Shown piece after piece: positions 58,701 to 64,000 of a DNA stretch of 64,000 nt (its first letter is position 1; each line of letters starts with the position of its first letter). This stretch comes from Rotaria sordida (lineage: Eukaryota; Rotifera; Eurotatoria; Philodinida; Philodinidae), in NCBI GenBank assembly GCA_905250125.1, contig CAJNOL010000253.1:121076-185075 (forward strand), given 5' to 3'. The notes beneath the pieces were generated by a model. That model saw only the letters and a list, made by a program, of their open reading frames with translations. It did no database searches and had not been told where the DNA came from. Both the position numbers and the translations under genes were made by a program.

Positions 58701-59894
58701 GTTCAACATGACATATGTCGTCCAACACCTCCACCTTCAACTCCAACACCACCGTTTAATATTACAAGTCAAGTTGCTTGTGGATTAACAAATGGACGTG
58801 AAACTGTTAATTTTGCTTGTACATCTGATTATGGTCTAGTCTTTTTACAATCATATCATTTTGTTACAAAACAGCCTAATCAATGTGATGTAACTCAATA
58901 TACATGTTCTTATTCAGGTGAACAACCACAAGCACAATGTTCAGGTCAACAATCTTGTTCGTATACTCATCCAACATCACTTTTATCACCATCAAATGCA
59001 TGTCAAAATAGTAAAGCTGATTCAACACAATTTTATTATCAATGTTTACCAATGAGACCATCATCACAATATTCAACAGTTAAATTATGTCTTAATTCAC
59101 TAACATCAACTAATATGGGTTTTATTGAAACACCTGATTATCCAAATACTTATCAAAATGGAAGAAGACAATGTTCATTAACTATTCGAAAACCAAATAA
59201 TAATGATGGTAAAATTTATTCTATTTATCTTTATATAATTGAATTATCTTTACGTGATACATCAACAATAAATCCAGTATCAGCTATTGAATGTTTTGAT
59301 TCAATAAAATATAGTGATGGTGATAGAACAAATTCATTATGTGGAAAAATTGATCAACCTATACTAGAATATTATACAGATAAACAAGAACTTACTTTAA
59401 CACTTAATATATCCGAATCATTACCTTTTAGTGAATGGAATAATTGGCAAGGTGCACGATTATTTTATATAATTGGAGATCAATCTCTACCATCTCCACC
59501 AACATCATCAGGCATACCAACAACGAGAATAACAACAACGACAACAACGACAACAACACCTTTAGTTAATACAGAAAAACCACCAGAAAAAAAACCAAAT
59601 CATGGAGGTCTTATCGCTGGTATTATTATTCCTATTGTGGCTGTAGTAGGTATAATTGGTTTTATTCTTTATCGTCGTAAGTCATTATCAAGATCAAGTA
59701 ATGCACCAACTGTAAAATATGATGCTGATATGGTTACAGTCGATGGTGGTACAATGAATGGAGCAGCTGAACAACGAACTAGTATTCCAAAAGCTTCATT
59801 ATCAGGACCAGCAACAAAAGCTTTTGTCAGTCCATTTTTTAAAAAACCAGAAACTACTGAAAATCAAGAAACAGAAAATGCTCCAGATGCATAA
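52744..59894 (+). CDS. large type I membrane receptor with eight SUEL-lectin + CUB units and an FN2 domain
   Basis: Four exons: 52744-53632, 53701-54960, 55037-56173, 56236-59894; 2314 aa, phases consistent. Signal peptide at residues 1-21 (FIFLILYILQYISF). Then eight repeats, each a Cys-rich galactose-binding (SUEL/rhamnose-type) lectin-like domain (pattern LRC...YG...C...C...C...Y.Y.C.P) followed by a CUB domain (SPGYP-type motif, CG, RG.....F). Approximate unit starts: residues 27, 297, 540, 835, 1175, 1430, 1690, 1940. Between units 4 and 5 (about 1103-1165) lies a fibronectin type II module (YCVFPFTYQG...PWCSLTSNFD...WGFC). Thr/Pro linkers separate units, probably O-glycosylated. A membrane segment (GLIAGIIIPIVAVVGIIGFI, about 2217-2240) precedes a ~73-residue cytoplasmic tail. 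Most lectin units lack the DPC.GT.KYL form and read C....Y...(E/D)Y.C, so sugar binding is uncertain. Likely a surface recognition or adhesion protein; function is inference. Confidence 0.9.
56236..56450 (+). other. fibronectin type II module within the lectin-CUB receptor
   Basis: First ~60 codons of exon 4. The four cysteines, CVFPF, WC and W-G-F-C fit the FN2 pattern, but the second-to-third Cys spacing is longer than usual. It sits right behind an intron, as expected for an inserted module. Confidence 0.75.
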
Positions 59895-62800
59895 GACTAT
59901 GTTTCAATATTATTTTTTTTTCTACAGCTTTTTTTTTTTGTAAACATTAAATTTATTTATTCATTGAAATAAAAATTAAAACAAAAAAAAAATCTAAGAT
60001 CTTTTACATGTGTATTAATTAGTAGTGCATTGTTCTTTTTACTTTTCGAAATAATTCTACTTCTTTTTTTTTTTGTTTTTAGAAAAGTTTTTTTCCTTGC
60101 ACGATTATAGACAAATGAAAAATCAACGATATTTATGTATTGTTAGAAAGAAAAAAAAAAAAGAAATTCTTGTAAATTATTTCATATGTCTAATGTATGT
60201 TTTCCATTACTATCATATAGATCATCATATGTAAATGAATGTCTTTATTTTAATTAAGATATATATATATATATAAGATGAATTTTCAAAGATTTCTTCG
60301 AATACTATTTGTTATCGAGTATTATTTTTTCTTCCATTATATTAATTGCAAGAAACAAAATTACTTTGAAATATATGATAGAATTACAAGTTAAAAACGA
60401 TGATTTATTGTTTCATTCATATAAAAAAAAACTTTCGAATATTTTATTAAATTTTATATTTTAAAACTTTCTTGCTTATATGAATAAAAATAAGAGTAAA
60501 AAAAAGTTTAAAAAAAAAAGCAAATGAATTAGTCAACAAATTTATTTCTATAATAAAAATATTTTCTTTTTTCATACTGTTTATTATATTTAAAAAAAAA
60601 TTGTTAATATATATGCTAATTAAATACAGGTTTTGACGACAACGAACAAATCAACATTCTATGTCCAGATTATCAACAAAACCTGCATTTATAGCCTATA
60701 ATAATATAGGACTTCTAAATATTTTTTCATTTCATCAATTGGATGACATCAGCTTGCATAAAAAGAGAGAGAGAGAAAGCGAGAGTCAGTTTGTTTAGTT
60801 GTCATTTGATGAGTACTTGCTCGTGCTATTCAGCTGTTGAAATTTTTCTTTAGAATATTCTTCATGCAGTTGATGACTATAGGAAGTTATTACATTTTTA
60901 TAAATACAAACGTTCCATATTATATATTGCATCACCAGAAAAAAAAAACCTGGAAAAAAAAAAAGAAAAGAAAAATCATTATAAAATAACATATCCTTCT
61001 ATTTATGTATTTGTTTGTTTGTTTTTTCTCATCTATTCATTTTTGGACAAAATAAAAGGAAAGAAGACAAAAAAAGAGAAAAAGTTATTTTATTAAATAA
61101 AATCAACACTTATTTATTTTCTTCTCATCATCAGCTAGTTAGAGTTGTAAAATCCTCATAAAATGTTTGCATTTGTCGACATATCAAATGTCTAATAGTC
61201 GGCACAAATCTAATTTCCCTTAGGCTGTTCTCGTGTATAGGTGTTATGTTTGTGTGTGAGTAACAAAAAGAAAAAGTATCGCTTCTAGTTATAACTATGT
61301 GATGTGATAGGTAGTCTAATAGAAGAGAGTGAGAGTAAGTCTTTTGGGGAATCGTCATTTATCGTTAACACTCGTTGTGACTATAAAAATGAGTTTCCGT
61401 TTCTTCTTCTTGTTCTTTTTTTTTTTTTTTTTTTTTTTGTTTCTTCTACTCTTTCTCATGTCGTCTTACATACTCAATTCTTCACGTATTCTTACTAAAG
61501 TTTTAACATTTTAAGATGGTAATAACACAAAAAAAAAAAAAACTGAGAAAAAGAAAGTTTCTGCATGATAAACTTGCCCGTTTTTTTCCTTGTTGGTTGA
61601 TCATAGTAATGCTTGAATGAAATAAGAGTTTCTTTTCTTCTTTGTTTTTTTTTTTGTGATCATTACTTTCAACATATTCACTCTTTATATATAGATGAGC
61701 GGTTGTAATTTTGAATAAACTTTAATTTCTTTTTCTTTTTTTTTTTTTGTTGTTTCTTTTTCTTGAAATTGAACAAACCTAATCAAATCTATATACATTC
61801 ATTTTTCATCTTTACTTTAAGTATCATGATAATGTTTGGTGTATTGACACTTGACAAACAGACAAGAACTGTCGGCATGTATATTGTATGCATATAAAAT
61901 AATGATATATTAATGGAAGGTTCTTTTTTTTTTTCTTCTTATCGAATGTGTATAATAGAGACTATCTATTTGCTATTTGAAAAAGAAAATGAATTTTCGT
62001 TAGACAATATTTGCAAGAAAAAATGAAGTTTGATCAAGAAGTGTGGAGGAAGAAAACGAACATCTCATTTTTTGTTGTCTTTGGTCTTATTTCTTTTCTT
62101 TTTTTTGTTCGTTCCATGCCCTGACACAAATTATTTGATAATTGTATCATTCAATTTTTAGTACAAATGTTCTCTTGTATATTCCATTATTTGCTGTTCA
62201 ATATTACTGAGCAAATAGACAAAAGAAAACTATTAAGATTATAATTGTTATAGCTTAAGTTTATAACCATTTCATTTATATGATTTGGATGTCTTGCATA
62301 TATATATGATGATACAAAGACGAAAATGAAAATTATCATAATTTTGACGAGAATAAAATATTCTAGCGATGAATGGTATGAATACTTGGAAGATACTTAA
62401 AAGTTTCTCAAGTGAAATTCAAGTACATGTTTTTTAGGATTGTAGGCGTTAATGTTTGTTTCTTCATTTGTCTTTTGATGTATGTAAAGTAAAAAAGTAA
62501 AAGGCAAATTAGATAACTACTGCTCATATAAAAAAAGTCAAATAATAAAAGATATTCTACGATCATGATCATATTCTGTTGTAGCAGATTCTTCATAATT
62601 ATGACGATTGTTCTCTCTCGTAGTAATCATTTCTCTATCTCTTTTTACTTTTAATTCTAGATTAAACATAATTAAAACAGCCTTGATCTGATTGTGATAA
62701 ATTTGTTTCAGATTTCAAGCTTAGCTAAAATTTTGTTTTTGTTGACGTAAAAGTCAATATTATTCTTTGCTCAAGTTGATAAGTTCGAATTTCTTGTTAA

Positions 62801-64000
62801 TATACTCCGTCATAAATTTATTGCTCCTACAAGAGCTTTTTGGTTCCACTCATATCTATACAAAACATGCAATGCAAAACTTTTAATCGAACTATATTCA
62901 TATTAAGTGTCTACGTAGAACATACCAAATGTAATGGCAGTAGTACTATAATAATACCTGATAGAAGGCTCGAGAGAATATTCTTTCTATATATACTGAT
63001 AGATTATAAATTTAAAATGATTATCATTTGTTGAATATAGAAATAGCTTATCTTAATGGTGATCATGAAAGATATAGATCATACTTCATCTTCAACCTTT
63101 TTTTTCATCATCTTTCAATTGTTCGGACAGATGAAGTTTGGTCAACGAAAAATAAAAGATAGTGCAATATGAACTTCAATGTAGAAATGAAAGTTTTCCT
63201 TAATGATCTAAATCAGTGGTTAACAGCTTTAATCGAAATTCGAATATTATAATACTAACTGAAGAATGATGAAATATTATAGAATTCTAGAGGACTATTT
63301 GAACAATTAGTATATACAGAATAGACCATAAATAATTTTTCAATCATCTATTTTCAAATATGAAGTCGTTCATAGATAATTTTCAGTTGTTATCTAAACG
63401 AATCAGAAGAAGAAATCAAAACAAACTTTATAAATGGTACTATTTTGATTCGCATAGAGTTAATTTTCCAAATTAGTTCGTTTAAATATTGAAATTTGTA
63501 CTTCGCCGCAATTCTTTAAACACTAAACCAATATTTCATGTTTAAAAATTCAAAATTCTTTTTCGAATAAGATCAAAAAATCTAACTGGACAGTAGCATT
63601 TATTTACATTATCTATATGAAAAGAACAAACTTTTACAACTAAGAAAAAAATCAGCCCATTCGCGTGGATCAAAGCGAAGATATTTCAATTTTTCTATCG
63701 TAGTACTATTTATGATCTATCCTATATATAGAAAACATGTTCTCACATCTTCTATAAGATGTTATAATGCTCCTGCTACTACGTTTAGTATATCCTAAGT
63801 ATATTTAAAATCATTAATATACAATCATCTCGTATGTCATATTCTCAATTCATTTGATTTAGTTCTATTAATATTCAACTTATAGATTTGCACAAATATC
63901 AAACAAATTCTTATAGATATATCTGATATTTTCTATTTGATTGATAGAATGAGTGTTAACTTGTTTTTCTTTGATTGAATTTATTTTACTGAATGCAAAT
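59895..64000. other. intergenic, downstream of the lectin-CUB gene
   Basis: 4.1 kb with no gene I can support. ORFs on either strand are under 76 codons and lack splice context or recognisable motifs. Poly-T/A runs are frequent. A gene beginning beyond 64000 may have 5' sequence here. Confidence 0.45.
59968..59973 (+). other. AATAAA polyadenylation signal, lectin-CUB gene
   Basis: AATAAA 74 bases after the stop codon, implying a short 3' UTR of about 90-100 bases. Confidence 0.5.

Noticed and set aside
60795-61358. Two short minus-strand ORFs that might be exons of another gene
   Set aside because: No recognisable motifs, poor composition, and the splice-like signals around them do not join in phase.

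Overview
The window is animal nuclear DNA: very AT-rich, with intron-containing metazoan genes. Most introns are 50-80 bp with GT...AG ends; a few are 0.5-1.9 kb and carry transposon remnants. The gene set is protostome-like, and a bdelloid rotifer or a close relative fits best. That assignment is an inference from composition, gene structure and candidate trans-splice acceptors; nothing here proves it.

Layout, left to right. (1) Minus strand 13259..1209: a MAP3K4 (MEKK4/MTK1) orthologue, nine exons, 1649 aa, with an eroded kinase active site. Its introns hold a tRNA-Arg(CCG) gene on the opposite strand, interrupted in its T arm, plus a mariner-like, a hAT-like and one further inverted-repeat element. 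(2) Minus 16246..13422: a PRMT2-like type I arginine methyltransferase only 162 bp upstream of MAP3K4. Both start codons sit three bases behind an identical acceptor-like sequence, so the pair may be an SL trans-spliced tandem. (3) Minus 21679..19036: KIAA0930 homologue. It is head-to-head with (4) plus 22082..23675: G protein alpha-o. (5) Minus 32758..26328: ARHGAP39/Vilse (WW-WW-MyTH4-RhoGAP), with three foldback elements packed in one intron. (6) Plus 36260..36856: an unrecognised 198-aa single-exon gene. (7) Minus 39072..37571: PAAF1, a WD-repeat proteasome assembly factor. (8) Minus 44133..39666: a DSP1-like HMG-box protein with two alternative, phase-compatible first exons. It is head-to-head with (9) plus 44672..50946: SF3B1. 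(10) Plus 52744..59894: a 2314-aa membrane receptor with eight [SUEL lectin + CUB] units and one fibronectin type II domain. The stretches 1-1208, 16247-19035, 23676-26327, 32759-36259, 50947-52743 and 59895-64000 show no gene I can support.

The exon models of all recognised genes were joined by hand, checking splice phase at every junction. Each closes in frame from ATG to stop, and most have a length close to that of the human orthologue. The genes do not form one pathway: they are signalling (MAP3K4, G-alpha-o, RhoGAP), chromatin and RNA (PRMT, HMG-box, SF3B1), proteasome (PAAF1) and cell surface (lectin-CUB). The most unusual items are the interrupted tRNA gene, the pseudokinase-like MAP3K4, the possible trans-spliced pair, the alternative DSP1 starts and the giant lectin-CUB receptor.
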